DNA of 64,000 bases from Atrina japonica (taxonomy: Eukaryota; Mollusca; Bivalvia; Pterioida; Pinnidae): assembly GCA_030159075.1 (NCBI GenBank), contig BROG01000149.1, forward strand, positions 154,001 through 218,000, given 5' to 3'. Below the pieces are notes generated by a model, which saw only the letters and a program-made list of their open reading frames with translations, did not search any database and had not been told where the DNA came from. Of the stretch, positions 25,401 through 37,323 are shown piece by piece (the stretch's first letter is position 1; each line of letters opens with the position of its first letter). The translations under genes and the position numbers were made by a program.

Positions 25401-28400
25401 GAGAAGAAGAATATGTGATACGGGGACACTTATATCATCTCATATGTAATGATCCACACCCCAATTACACTTGAGAAATACAAACTAATAATACTAATAA
25501 AAGTTGTATAATTTAACCCCAAAAGAAAGAGAGTCGGAGTATTACTTGGTTTAACATGTACATGCATATGCAACTCACAACAATTAATTGCTGTTTATAT
25601 AAATTGGTCTTGAAAATATTTAATGCAATCGATAAAAGCAACGTACGTAAATTTTAATGCAATTTTAAAACATTTGACAGAAGTTTGCTTAGGTCAGAAA
25701 ATGTTTTTGGCAGGTTACTAATCTGTCTATATATGTACCTGTCATATCTATTTAACCAAACTGGCACTTTACATTTTTTTTATTTAATTATTGATTAATT
25801 TGAAAAATGCATTACATACAAGAAAAATTCATATAAGTATCCCTTACCTGTAATAATAATGATAATAACTAAATAAATAAGTTGTAAAAAATTTATTACA
25901 ATTTTTTTAGGATTTTCAATTTTGGCCAATGAAAATTGAAGTTTGCAAATAATTTGAACAATACATTTTCAGGGCCAACACTATTTGACCATTTTATTTT
26001 TGAAGAAATATAGTCACCGAAATATCCCAAAAAATGCTGTGTGCAATGCTATCGCTTTGGTCATCAGAAGTTAACATGTCTGATCAATAACAAATCAATT
26101 ATGATGAGTATGTTTAAAAACTAATTATTTTAAAATCTTTCATTGTAAAAGGAACAATAATAGATACCATTATATAAAATATAATACATCGATTCTGTAT
26201 CCAGAAATATGAGACTCTAAATTTGGCCTTATTTGATCTGTGTTTCATCAGTTTATATTATATCATATAATTACAATTTATATTAAATATACATGTGTAC
26301 AAGTTATATCCAGGCTAATAATGCAGATAATATTGCTCAAGGGAGATAATTTGCTTTTTTTTTTTGTCTCATCAATCTCATATTTTAGTATGTACACATG
26401 TGTATGAGTTATATTTAGCTAATAATGCAGATAATATTGTTCAGGGGAGATAATTTGATTTATTTTTCATCAATCTCATATTTTACTAAATACATACACT
26501 GTTTCTCCCTGCATAAATAATTCTGGTCTCTCTCTCAACATATTTTCCCGTATCCATGGTAACAATAATTTAATTGTCCCTGTAAAAGTGAAGTAAGTCT
26601 GCTAAATAAATGCCAAAAATGAAAATGGATCTGGACCATTTAAGTTTGTAGTGGTAAAAATATAATTATCCCAATCAACAATGATCACATATTTTGTTTT
26701 ACATTATCTTGGAAATGTAACCATTCATTTGATTTAGTTCAAACTTTGAACATAAAGATAAAACTACTAAAACAGCTGCAAGGGCTGAAAATTCTTTAAG
26801 TCCAAGGCCCCGGACCTACATATTTTACTTTTGACTCTTGTCATTTTCCAGCTGTGTGAGTCTGAGGATCTAACAAGTCTGAATCAGTTAATTTCTATTC
26901 TGTCACTTTAAATTTTATCTGTTCCCTTCCTTGAGTTAATTTCTCTGTAATTTCTGATCCATGATCTTTTTCAGTGGTAACCCTCAAAGCCAGCTATATT
27001 ATCAATAAAGATATTGTGATTGACCTCAGATGTTAGAGGACCGGACCCAGGCAAACTTTACTGAAAAAGTCCTGGACCCAATCATCTAACGAAAATGTTC
27101 AGTCCCTAAGCTCTATACAAAATGACAGGTGTTTGACTAGTGTAGCCTAAACACTATTATACTAATCATCTTTTGGGCAACTAGGCTCTGGTTGCTGCTT
27201 CACTTGTATACATGTACATGTAGTTGCAAAATTATTGCGGCCACCCCTATATATAGATATTACCTTTTTATAATGTATAGTTTTATATATATATACACAC
27301 ATATATAGTAAAACTTGCTATAGCGGCCATCCCTATATAAGGATTACCTGTTTATAAATGTCAGTTTTTTCAAGTCCCTTGACTGCATGCTTCAACTAAA
27401 TTGAACCTGTGTATAAGGGTCACCTGCACATAAAGGTCAATATTTTCTGGTCCCTTGGGTGGTCCTTATATACAGGTTTTACTGTATATATATGCACAAA
27501 TTAAGTGACATCTCTGTTAATTTATACATCAGGGTTTTTCCTGATTTTGGGAACTGCCATTTTCCTAGCAGTTAGCATGTCCTATTTTTGTCTTGCGTAG
27601 GGGGTTGGGGATATAACTGACATATGCAGTATCAATTTGCAATTCTGAAATCGCAAGAGTCATGATTTAAAATCAAGTATGTCCTTTGTTTGTTTGTTTG
27701 ATTGTTGTTTTACACCCCATCAAGAATATTTCACTTATACTGAGATGTAGGTGAAGTGCTACAAATTTTGACCTGTGATCTGGACTGACGCTGGTGCAGT
27801 GCGGGTTCCTTTACATACCACGCATTCTGCAACACAGGATCTTGGTTTTCAGTCTCATCTGAAAGACTTGTGACTTTCACATCCTTTGCCGACCGCTTGG
27901 CGAAGGAACAGTGACTACCATTTTTAAAGTCTTTGGTATGACCCGGTCAGGGAATTTAACCCAGGACCTGCCACTTGTGAGTCGAATGTTTTACCACTAG
28001 ACCACCGCAAGGGGTAAAGTCAAGTATGTCAAAAAACAGTTCACCTGTCAGGTTTTTATCCATTCCTAATGATACATAATTTTTTTTTTGTCTTCAAAAT
28101 CAATAACACTAGATATGGAAATTAACTGTGTTTTTACTACATCTGCACACATTTACCCAGAAAGCAGTATGCTCTTTGCAAATGGTGACGGCAAAATATG
28201 CTGAGTTTATGATTGAAGGAACATTGATCACAAGTATTGATTATAAAAATACATGTAATTATTATTGAAAAGTTTTGTCCAACAACAGTAACACTAGCAA
28301 AGTGTAACATTAGCAATTGACTTCCTCTTTATTTCATATAACCTTTGCATAACATTAGCATGGACAGAATTTTGCAAGACTAGCACGCATGAAATCTGTC

Positions 28401-31098
28401 ATAAATAATTGGCCCTAATGACTGAAGTTCAGCTATTACATAACTTGTCTTCCTACTCCAAAAATATTAAAAGGGATGCACATGTATATTGTAACCAGGT
28501 ATATGAACTGAAAATTTATACAGTATGGTGTACAACAATAATCCTATCTATCAGCCATTTAAATATGAGAAAAATTAGTCAAGAACAAACAAGGAGACAA
28601 ATTTATCATGTGATCTACAAATGGAAGCTATGATTTTGAATTCTGTATAAGCATTCACACATGAATGCACACACGTGTGTACACACAACTGTACACTGTA
28701 CACACATGCAAGTACACATGTACAGAGTATATACTCACATTTTTCTGATGTCTCGGGTAGTTGTATGTCATGCTTCTTTATTTTATCAAACAACAATTCG
28801 GCACCACCGCTGAAAATTAAACAAAACCAATACAACATGTATCGCTACCATTGTCAAACATTTTAGCTTGTAACAGGAGAGGGAAAAGTGAACCATGGCC
28901 AGACTTTGAATCCAAACCCAGGCCTAGGGCCAGTGATTTTCAATTCCATTTTCACTGTTTTTACTGTTTTCATAAGATTACAACCTGATTTAGAATTCTG
29001 ATCTTTTAAAAAAGCATCAAGTTTTTTTTTGTCCTTTTTGGCCTCTATTGGTATTAGTCCCTTTTCATTTGCAAACTTAATGCAACTTCACATGGGGTAC
29101 TTCCTACAAAGTTTGGTTGAAATTGACCCATTGGTTCTTGGGAAGAAGTTGAAAATTTGTAAAAGTTAACAATGGTAATACACACAATGGACGACAGCAG
29201 ATGAAAGACAATCCAATAGGTCACCTTGAGCCTTTGGCTCAGGTGACCTAAAAACTAAACACATAGTTCAGAATTATAAATAGTGTTAAACATCACACTT
29301 AACCCTATTACCCCTAAAGACACTTATGGACTGGTCTAAGTCATTGAATTAGAGAAGAGTCCATTGTTTTTCATGGGTTGATGAGTTAACAATTTTCAGT
29401 TACCGGTATATGGTGGCAGCCAGTTTTAATGGTGGAGGAGAGAAAAAGGTTGCAATGTACTGGGAAGAGACCATGCACCAGCCTTTTGCAAGTAAACTGG
29501 CAAACATTCTCACAAAATTAAGCTCAAGTTCCAGCCAAGCTCCAACCTGCACTGAACAGAAATTAGAGACTTCATGGTTCAAAATGCGATGAAGAATTTT
29601 TAAATATACAGAGAGATAATGATAAGTACACATAATGATGTACACATGTGCACGCACTGCCATACAACTTTAATGAATAATTTGAATTCTGCTTGCGATT
29701 CTGCTATCCTTGAAAATCATTGGCCTTATAGGCCTTCCTGCATGGATTAATACATATTCTACCAAAAAAAAGTCTTGACAAATCCTGTCTCCATTACACA
29801 TATGCATGCATGTACATACTACACATATATCATATTAAAATTTTCATTAAACTTTCAAGCTGAGTTGTTCTACAAATGTAGCATGTTGGTGATCAGTTCG
29901 GGAGATAATTTTTCAACAGAACAACCAATGACACTATTTGTTAAACTCAATAAGAGGCCCAATGGGTTATGGGCCTTAACGATCATATGAGCATAACATG
30001 ATACATGGAGAATAAGCTGTTCATTGGTTCCTGTAATCCCTTTGAGGATTCTGTTGTGTTGCCCCAGCCATACTACACAACAGAATCCCAAAGGGATTAT
30101 GACTCCTGAAAAGATATTTTTAAAGATGCATAATATTTTGGTCCTTTTGGGGGCCCAATTAGGTCCATGCACGTTTTCATTTGCCAATACAGGTACTAGG
30201 TAGCTTTCACAATTTGAAAGTCATCTAGCTGATTGTTGGTTCATAAGAAGATTTTTAAAGATGTGTTGTACAAAGTTTTTGTCCTCTTTGGGGCCACTAT
30301 TTGTCATTGCCCCTTTTCATTCGCAAACTTTTTGTGGTTTCACATGGAGATACTTACTGCCAAGTTTGGTTAAAATTTGCCAAGTGAGTCATGAGAAAAA
30401 GTCGAAAATATCTAAAAGTTAACAATGCAGGATGGACCACAGAGGCTCGAAGTTCTGCAAATGTATCGATCCTTTATCTACCCCCTGTGTATAAATAAAT
30501 GTGACCTTCACATGTAAACAAACTGACGAAATAGCCCTAAGTGGAAGAAGCCTCTGTGGGGTGGACCACAGGCCGCTGACATTACATATTAAAATAATAT
30601 GTCTCTCATATGTGTACCCGCCATAGCTATTTATATAAATTTATTATATTTATATAAATAGCTATGATGGGGACACATATGAGAGACATATTATTTTAAT
30701 GTGTAATGTCAGCGGCCTGTGGAATGGACGACAATAATCCCTTTTGAGATTCTGTCGTGTTGCCCCGCTAACAGACAAAAGACTTTTTTGATCGCAATAG
30801 ATCAAGTTGACCTTACCAAAAAAAAAAAAAATAAAAAAAATAAAAATAAGCTCCAATAGTGGGGTCAATGAGTTAGGCCTATAGACATAACTTTAGCTTT
30901 AGCCTACTATAAACTGCACTGCTTCAACTATAGTTTACAATTACTTCATAAATATTATACCATAAGTAATGTATAAAAGACTAAGAGGGATTTCGTTTAT
31001 ATCGGAAACGTGTTTTAGATAAACTCATAAAGAGACATTACAAGCAATTAACGGCACTGTTGGTATTACCTAAATTCCAACGTTAACGCAAGCTGCAT
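22355..31098 (-). CDS. URM1: Ubiquitin-related modifier 1, five coding exons, complete
   Basis: URM1 is a ubiquitin-like sulfur carrier. Its C-terminal Gly-Gly is adenylated and thiocarboxylated by MOCS3/Uba4 to supply sulfur for 2-thiouridine in tRNA, and it can be conjugated to proteins. Coding exons on the minus strand, 5' to 3', are 31098-31070, 28809-28739, 26579-26498, 23759-23711 and 22423-22355. All junctions are GT/AG and the phases (2,1,2,0) join into 300 nt, 99 aa plus TGA, against about 101 aa in human. Landmarks are GGAELLFDKIKKHDIQLP, RERPELFMQGETVRPGILVL, NDADWEL, GELDYELQDKD and the terminal FISTLHGG. No catalytic residue is missing. The introns hold a SINE with target-site duplication, a tRNA-like repeat pair and a long palindrome. 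The frame stays open upstream of Met1 to an acceptor, so a longer N-terminus is possible. Confidence 0.95.
22699..23188. mobile_element. Type 4 inverted-repeat element in URM1 intron 4
   Basis: It begins acagtaaaacttggtgagtc and ends acttcgactcatcaacgttt. It is colinear with 19871-20363, with scattered substitutions, and lies between URM1 exons 4 and 5. Confidence 0.8.
23310..23640 (-). repeat. Duplicated tRNA-like repeat in URM1 intron 4
   Basis: Two copies about 205 bp apart, at 23310-23435 and 23515-23640. On the minus strand each contains a cloverleaf-like stretch (ggcctggatagctcagttgg ... gggttcgattcccagtctgg) with a 7-base anticodon-type loop CTAGTAT. The acceptor stem has a T-T mismatch and G-T pairs, and the flanks are shared, so these are tRNA-derived repeats rather than working tRNA genes. 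Confidence 0.65.
23711..23759 (-). CDS. URM1: URM1 coding exon 4
   Basis: The acceptor is TTTTTTCAG above 23759 and the donor is gtgagt at 23710-23705. It encodes RPGILVLVNDADWELM, in frame with the preceding Val and the following GELDYELQ. Confidence 0.95.
23819..23909. mobile_element. TTAA element, best-preserved copy (URM1 intron 3)
   Basis: A 91-bp imperfect palindrome that begins ttaactcattcacccctaat and ends caggggttgatgagttaa. The inner parts are ggactggtctaagtcattga and agaagagtccattga. Other copies: 5410-5506, 29299-29389, 33379-33471, 33863-33950, 34099-34188, 35779-35860, 38397-38487, 38773-38862, 51194-51282 and 60810-60898; a degraded relative lies at about 19160-19240. The flanking TTAA points to a piggyBac-type target (inference). 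Confidence 0.8.
24534..24630. repeat. 97-bp palindrome in URM1 intron 3
   Basis: aaatctgcgtcgcatgccat, attaaccc pairs with gggttaatatggcatgcatt, acagattt around a loop. Confidence 0.6.
24640..26300. other. URM1 intron 3 interior
   Basis: AT-rich, with no gene or clear repeat beyond a diverged gctactaatgcagattatat segment. Nothing else is recognised. Confidence 0.5.
26305..26500. repeat. 105-bp tandem duplication next to URM1 exon 3
   Basis: gctaataatgcagataatat ... ggagataatttg ... tctcatattttagta occurs twice, with a diverged third copy at 24667-24715. The second copy runs to the exon 3 donor region. Confidence 0.6.
26498..26579 (-). CDS. URM1: URM1 coding exon 3
   Basis: The acceptor is TTTTACAG just above 26579 and the donor is gtatgt at 26497-26492. 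It completes Trp, then encodes TIKLLLPWIRENMLRERPEL followed by FMQGET. It ends with two bases of a Val codon completed by exon 4. Confidence 0.95.
27306..27487. mobile_element. Type 1 inverted-repeat element in URM1 intron 2
   Basis: Third copy of the 180-bp family, between URM1 exons 2 and 3. It is flanked by TA-rich sequence, fitting a TA target. Confidence 0.8.
27684..28019 (-). mobile_element. SINE family A in URM1 intron 2, with target-site duplication
   Basis: A 336-bp insertion flanked on both sides by tcaagtatgtc (27673-27683 and 28020-28030). Reversed orientation: tail gattgttgttttacacccca at the left, tRNA-like head at the right (ttaacccaggacctgcc ... gtcgaatgttttaccac). The perfect 11-bp duplication shows target-primed integration. 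Confidence 0.85.
28739..28809 (-). CDS. URM1: URM1 coding exon 2
   Basis: The acceptor is TTTTCAG just above 28809 and the donor is gtgagt at 28738-28733. It encodes GGAELLFDKIKKHDIQLPET then SEK and the first base of a Trp codon, the most conserved N-terminal segment of URM1. Confidence 0.95.
29299..29389. mobile_element. TTAA element (URM1 intron 1)
   Basis: It begins ttaaccctattacccctaaa and ends gttgatgagttaa. Same orientation as the copy at 23819. Confidence 0.75.
29398..29590 (-). mobile_element. SINE family B in URM1 intron 1
   Basis: Reversed copy: tatggtggcagccagtttta, gcaagtaaactggcaaacat, ttagagacttcatggttcaa. The 87-codon open frame across it is a by-product. Confidence 0.7.
30565..30722. 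repeat. 158-bp near-perfect palindrome in URM1 intron 1
   Basis: The left arm ccacaggccgctgacattac ... tagctatttatataaa and its inverse meet around 30642. The arms are about 75 bp with few mismatches, so the locus can form a long hairpin. It may be a MITE or recent foldback. Confidence 0.8.
31070..31098 (-). CDS. URM1: URM1 coding exon 1
   Basis: It encodes MQLALTLEF plus two bases of a Ser codon before the donor gtaata (31069-31064). The exon continues upstream as 5' UTR to a likely acceptor (AG at 31139-31138), so a further 5' exon probably lies at higher coordinates. The start gives the usual URM1 length. Confidence 0.85.
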
Positions 31099-31737
31099 GG
31101 CGTTGTCAATAGTTGGGAATCCCCTCAGAGCGCACGCCTGAAAAAGAACAAATGTGATTGGTGAAAATTACAAAATGAAAGTACGTTTATAAATGATAAA
31201 GTTATATCGGACATAAATTTCTGATTTCCGGTTATTAAACGTGTCTTGCACAACATGATGAAAAACAACAGAAAATATAACTGTCGTGAATTTACTTCTT
31301 TGGACTTTTTAAAATTTCTAATTTAATGGAAGATTTATAAAACAAATTCAGATACAAAAATAAAGTTGCTGCCTGGATTCAGATGAATCTTGTTTATTGC
31401 ACCATACATAGGCCTGCTGTTAAAATTCCACCAAATTTTATACAAAAAATTGTCATTATTACTTTTTACTTGTATTTTGATTTTAATAGACAGGTCAGTA
31501 GGTTCAATACCATGCCCCCTTCCTTTTATAATTTCCAGAATATTGATGAGTTTGATTGAGGAAGAGAGAATTAATATTTTTCTTGTTCTTATATAACTAT
31601 ATTGTTTTATTTCTTATCAATATTTTTACTCACATTTACAGCTGGTTTCACAGACTTGGTCAAGTATACAAGTAACTACTATAATTGTTGCCTGATGTTC
31701 ATGCCTCATGTGAAAATTTGCCTTTACAATCTTGCAG

Positions 31738-31833
31738 ATATATATATATATATATATTATATATATTATATATATATAGATATCAACCCATATGCATTTA
31801 TATATATATATATATATAACATATATATACAGC
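31738..31833. repeat. AT-rich microsatellite
   Basis: Interrupted TA repeats with an inverted arrangement around atatcaacccatatgcattt. Confidence 0.9.
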
Positions 31834-32282
31834 CTGTGTGATTGTGTGTGAGAAAGTGTGTGTATATATAGAACAATGTCATATGAATTAAGTGCATTAC
31901 TTGCCAACATTACAAAATTTCCATATTGGACAACTCCCACAACAAATGGTTTGTGGATTTTTTTCACAAATTTTCACCTCATCTTATATTTTATTTTATG
32001 CATGTAGATGTTATTGAGCCAATGCAATAGCTTGTCAAGCAAACAAATATCAACCAGCCTGCTGATCTTGTAGACAGTGTGCCATTTAAGCTGCAGAACA
32101 CCTGTGTTCTCAACTTACATCTGTAAACAGGTTTCCTCTAGTCAAACTTGCATTTTAAAAATAGCTTGTCACCAGCATGATATACATGTAGGCCTAACTG
32201 AAAAGTTATTGAGCTTGGCATTGTAACATAGCCATTGTCGACTTTTTTATACAGTGATTAGCCATTGTTGACTTTTTTTTAT

Positions 32283-32459
32283 ACAGTGAAACGACCTCCT
32301 TAGGGGCACAAGAAAATCTTTAAGAAAGTTTTTATAGGGAGGTGGTCTTTATATAGAGGTTGATTTGTCCACAAATGGTTTTATTGGGGACAACAAAAAA
32401 GTATTTGTGACCAGGTGGACTTTATACACAGGTGATCACTGAAGCAGATTTTACTGTAA
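32283..32459. mobile_element. Type 3 inverted-repeat element
   Basis: It begins acagtgaaacgacctcctta and ends gaagcagattttactgta, with the same internal ttatatagaggttgatttgt block. Confidence 0.7.
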
Positions 32460-33378
32460 TGAATAAACTGTTTTGTAAAGGCTGCCTGTCTATAATGGCT
32501 ACTTTTGCCTGTTTCCTTGAATGACCTTTACAGACAAGTTTGACTGTATACCAGTTTGGCGCCAAGAAATCACAGTATGCAGTTTCATGAATACAAAATG
32601 TATGAATGTTTTCAGATTATAGCTGACCTTTAAACAGTGGCAATTCTGCTACCAAACATTCAAACAAAAAGTAATATTAATCAGCCTTTCTGTTTTGTCC
32701 AATTTCATGGTAGGCATAGCACAATAAAGAACCCATCACTGAATTGGTATATCTCCATCACACTGGTCAATATTTGTGGCACTTCACTTATGAAATTCAG
32801 GGGTCCAATTTAGCATTTCTGTCTCACTAGTCAGTCAGACTAGTTGGACACAAATTTTACCAGTCCCATGTCCCAAAGTTGTACTATGAAAAAGTGAATT
32901 GCCAATTTGGCACCTATATTTACTGAATTCAGTTGGTAACAGAATTAATTACTTATCTATTGTTGTTTTTTTTATTCTAGTGAGTTAAAGCTACTATGAT
33001 CACTTAAGTTTGAGTTTAGAAAAAAATTCAAGGGTAATTCTGGTGTTCACTGTACATACACACTTTCATTAATATGCATTGCTCATGTTTATATTATTGC
33101 AATGTTTATACATATTTTCTACTAGTCAACCAGACTAGCTGAAGCACAACCTTGGCTAGTCCAATGCAAAAGTTACTAGTCTCAGACTGGCGTACTACTG
33201 CTAATTTCGAACCCTGGACATGTACATGATGTACTGGATCGGAAGTAACATTCCAATGTAAGTGAAAATTTGGCCACCACCACATACATTTTTTAAGTGA
33301 AAAATTGCCAAGTATGGTGAAAATTGCCATGAGAGCTTAACTACATTGTACATGATTTAATTGAGGTAACTTTAAAAT

Positions 33379-33471
33379 TTTAACTCATCTATCCCTTTAA
33401 AATCAATGGACTCTTCTAAATTTTATTGATGTAGACCAGTCCAAATGTGTATATAGGGATGAATGTGTTAA
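33379..33471. mobile_element. TTAA element
   Basis: Inverted copy: ttaactcatctatccctttaa ends at one side and gggatgaatgtgttaa at the other, with atggactcttctaaatt inside. Confidence 0.7.
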
Positions 33472-33862
33472 AGGTGCTTCTTCACAGAATTCATTAAATT
33501 CTATTTATCAAATTTTTTACCATAAAACTTATAAAAGATCAACAATTTAGACCCACTTTGGTGAAATAGAGCTTTAAAACCAAAGATGTTTTGAGACCTT
33601 AAAGTGCATATTTTTGCATTAATCAGAAAACTCATACCAATAGGACCTAAAAAATGACAAACTACACATTAAGCCTTTTCAATTATTCATACTGTTTTAA
33701 TATATAGTTATGTAAATTACTCTGTAAAAGTGTATTTGTAACTAATCACCCCGTGGTCACATTTAGACTCAACAGAATCAGTAAATAGTCTAGTCTATTG
33801 TCATAAATCAGGGGTCAACAAGTTAGAATTAAATGTAAAATATTTTTGAAATTTGGATTCTA

Positions 33863-33950
33863 AATTATACACTCCTGAATTATGAAAGTGGACTTTACCA
33901 TGCTTTGAAAGGGATGAGTCCAAATGTGGTTAAAGGGGTCAATAAGTTAA
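33863..33950. mobile_element. TTAA element, divergent subtype
   Basis: Contains cactcctgaattatgaaagt, ggactttacc and gagtccaaatgtggttaaag and ends aataagttaa. The same subtype appears near 13065-13255 and 19160-19240. Confidence 0.55.
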
Positions 33951-34098
33951 GACAAGGGTGTGCTACTGCCAAAAACATGTGCCACCCAACATGTGCCACA
34001 AACAAGAACCTAGAATTAAGGATTATATATTCAGGACCTATAAAGGCTATTTGAGTATCTCAGATGCAGAATGAATGCTCTTCTGTATTCCAACACTA

Positions 34099-34188
34099 TT
34101 AACTCACCAACCCCTGAAAACAATGGACTCTTCTGTAAATCAATGACTAAGATCAGTCCAAATTTGTCTGTAGGGGTAGATGGGTTAA
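34099..34188. mobile_element. TTAA element
   Basis: Inverted copy: ttaactcaccaacccctgaa ... aatggactcttctgtaaatc ... ggggtagatgggttaa. Confidence 0.75.
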
Positions 34189-34481
34189 AGTACATGTACA
34201 TGTAGTATGTCAAGTACTGGATTCTCTTCACATCCTCTGGATCTGTAATATTGGTTATATACAGACATTATCATACCAAGTCTTGTTATTATCTGTTGAT
34301 TATTTTATTTTCAAAATAAGAGAATATACAAATAATCTATGACTATAAAAACTTTATATTTGTATCTAGAACAGAGTTATGTGCCCTTTATATTTACATC
34401 TATTCAGCATCAGACTCAGTGCATTTTTGTATGATAGAAAAGCATTGTCCATTTGTATTTCAATTATACAGAAGTACATTA

Positions 34482-34970
34482 GGCTCACGTGCAAAAATAA
34501 TTTTCTTGAGAGTGAAAATATTTTATCTGGCAGCCGCCACTTAATTGAAGTCTGACTTTAGGCTGAGATTGCTTCATGATCTCGGGCCCTGGGCTGACTT
34601 TTAAAGTCCATTTTAGTCTTTACTTGAAACTTTAATAACGAAATAATCATTGTATAATTACACATGTAACGATACCAAACCTTACACATGTTTAGAAATC
34701 GTATTGGCCTAGCTTTCTGTAGGGTATTCCCTTATTAAGATAAATCTGAAATAACAGTCAGCCTACAGGAACTTTGAAAAGAACATTCATGAATCCCTGC
34801 TGTGAGGCTGTTCACAGCCGAACATTGTGTTGAAGGGAATATCCCACAGTAGGCTACTCCGTGTACTCAAACCTAAAAATACCGATAAATAAGTGCCAGA
34901 TAATTAAGTGGCGACCGCCAGATAAAATATTTTCACTCTCAAGATAAATATTTTGGCAGGTGAGCCTAAT
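34482..34970. mobile_element. 490-bp MITE with long inverted ends
   Basis: The left end ttaggctcacgtgcaaaaat, cttgagagtgaaaatatttt, ctggcagccgccactta is matched inversely by taagtggcgaccgccag, ataaaatattttcactctca, ggtgagcctaa on the right. An inner part (ctgttcacagccgaacattg) recurs inverted near 24190-24215. Confidence 0.75.
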
Positions 34971-35083
34971 ATGCTTCCATACAATTATAACAAACTAAGT
35001 TAAAAATTGAAGGTGTTTTAAGTTGTGCAAGAAAAAAATGTGACAGACAAATAAAAGAGGTTAAAGAATTTCCCCCTGACACA

Positions 35084-35200
<117 letters not shown>

Positions 35201-35778
35201 GGAGAGAGACAGAGACAGAGACAGTGAGTTACATTTATGTACATGTATATAAAGAGATTGACAGAGTAGTCATCTTTGTTATATTTAATACAGGTCTACT
35301 TAAGTTTTCTACCATATATCTATGTATAGGTCTACCAAGGTTAAGTGGCACATCCAAAGTCTGTTTAAAACCAAAACAACACGGTCTGATTTATAAAAAT
35401 AGGAATGCGCAGGTAAAATGTGACTCCATGTATTACTGCAGCTCTAATATTTTTGTTGCCCAAATTAAGTTTGTCATCCCTGATATGATTCAATTTGGAC
35501 TTGTTGCGTTTGTGCATGTATGCACGACTTCATGAGCCAATATGACACTGAAGACCTATACATTTACATGTGCATGTATGTATGATACCAAAAAACTTAA
35601 AATGCTTAACAAACACATAATATAAAGCTATCAATGTAATAAAGCTACAAAAACTTGTCTACATGTACATGTACATGATATGCCTGCGAAAAAATACAAA
35701 CGTCAAATTACTTCCAAGGTGTATAAAATGATTAATGTGATTGTACTAATATCAGAAATTCTAATTTTGGTCTTTCAA

Positions 35779-35860
35779 TTAAACCCATCTACCCCTCAAA
35801 TTAATGGACTTTACTGAACACAGAGCAGTCCAAATGTGACTTTAGGGGTGTACGAGTTAA
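35779..35860. mobile_element. TTAA element
   Basis: ttaaacccatctacccctca ... atggactttactgaac ... taggggtgtacgagttaa; slightly shortened in the middle. Confidence 0.7.
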
Positions 35861-36388
35861 ATGTTATAGAGACTTATAAACTATACTTCTACACACTGGG
35901 TGACAATAATTAATTTATAATTACTTGTACACTATTGTAAGTTTACAAATTGTTACATTTATAATGTAATTCAAATGAAATATTCATTACTGTATTCGAC
36001 CCATTAAGCACCCAGGGCGCTACAAAAATCAGGAAAAAAGGAGTGGGTGCTTAATGGCAAAATCAATAGTCAAATTGACGTAAAACAGTTAATTTTTTAT
36101 ATGACACGTTGATAAAGTTGTTGTAGTTATTAGCGAGGACACCTATCGACATTCTTCTGTTGCTGGGAGGTACAGATAAACTAGCTGTTACTTACGGTTT
36201 TTCAGGTCCACATCTCCTTGTCAACCAGCTAGAAAAGATTCTAGATCGTATGTAAAAAAAGGAGGGGTGCACTTTTAGTGACATGGGCGCTTTATGGGTC
36301 AAATATGGTATCTAAAATGGCAAATGCAACACTTCTCACTAGTTCACAGATTTAAAGTTTATAACATTTCTGTGTGACCACAGAGAAA

Positions 36389-36566
36389 CGTACAGCTGAA
36401 CCTGTCCTGAGAGACCACCACATATGCCACTCAAATGTGGTCTCTCAAGACAGGTGGTCTCTTAAGAGGTTTTATCTAAAGGATTATTCAGCTGAGTGGT
36501 ACCCATGGTTTTACAAGACAGCTGGTCTCTAACGAGAGTGGTCCGTCAAGTCAGTTTTCACTGTAA
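36389..36566. mobile_element. Type 2 inverted-repeat element
   Basis: It begins acagctgaacctgtcctgag and ends gtcagttttcactgta. Both arms carry the gagaccacc / ggtggtctc core. Confidence 0.7.
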
Positions 36567-37139
36567 TCTTAAATGAGAAACCATTCATATAACAATGCAC
36601 TGAAGAATGCAGTAAAACACACCATAACAAACACCTTAATTCAGCAGACACCCTCCAATTACAGATGGTTTATTTAGTTCCCAATTGACATTGTTTTATA
36701 CATGTATCAAACTACTAGCATCTATTCCTTTACCCGAACAACGGACACAGTTGTTAGCCCTAAATAAGGCCTAATAGGCATAATTTCTGTATTTTTAACA
36801 TTGACTTAGCAAACAGTCTTCCTATAATCTACTTCCATTGCCACAGGCAATTTCAATATATAATACAGAACCTTACTTAAGAGACCACCTCACTAATCAG
36901 ACTAGTCTGGTAGGTAGTCTTAATAGTGAGGTTGCACTTACCTGTATAGGATTTAAAGGTAGGGATATGCATCACAGAATTTGTTTCCCCATAACAATGA
37001 ATAATTTAATAAAAATGGTTAAAGGGTGGGGCTGTGAACAATTTTTAAGTTATAAGTAAAAATATAAATGTCAGGGGGTGGGGCAGGACCCCATCATACA
37101 CCATTGAATGTTTCTAACATAACAAACAAGAATATACAT

Positions 37140-37323
37140 GTACAGTGAAACCTGTATATAGGGGCCACCCAAGGGACCAGAAAATATTGACCTTTATGTG
37201 CAGGTGACCCTTATACACAGGTTCAATTTAATTAAAGTATGCAGTCAAGGGACTTGAAAAAACTGGCCTTTATAAACAGGTTATCCTTATACAGAGGTGG
37301 CCACTATAGCAGGATTTACTGTA
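37140..37323. mobile_element. Type 1 inverted-repeat element, inverted copy
   Basis: It begins acagtgaaacctgtatatag, reads as the reverse complement of the other three copies, and ends agcaggatttactgta. Confidence 0.8.

Larger units (their letters stand above)
31140..33370. other. Region upstream of URM1
   Basis: Expected to hold the URM1 promoter and a non-coding first exon, neither of which could be fixed. The (TA)n tract and the type 3 element 32283-32459 are the only clear features. Confidence 0.4.

Noticed and set aside
31626..31967. 113-codon minus-strand open frame
   Set aside because: About half is Tyr-Ile read from a TA microsatellite; no conserved part.
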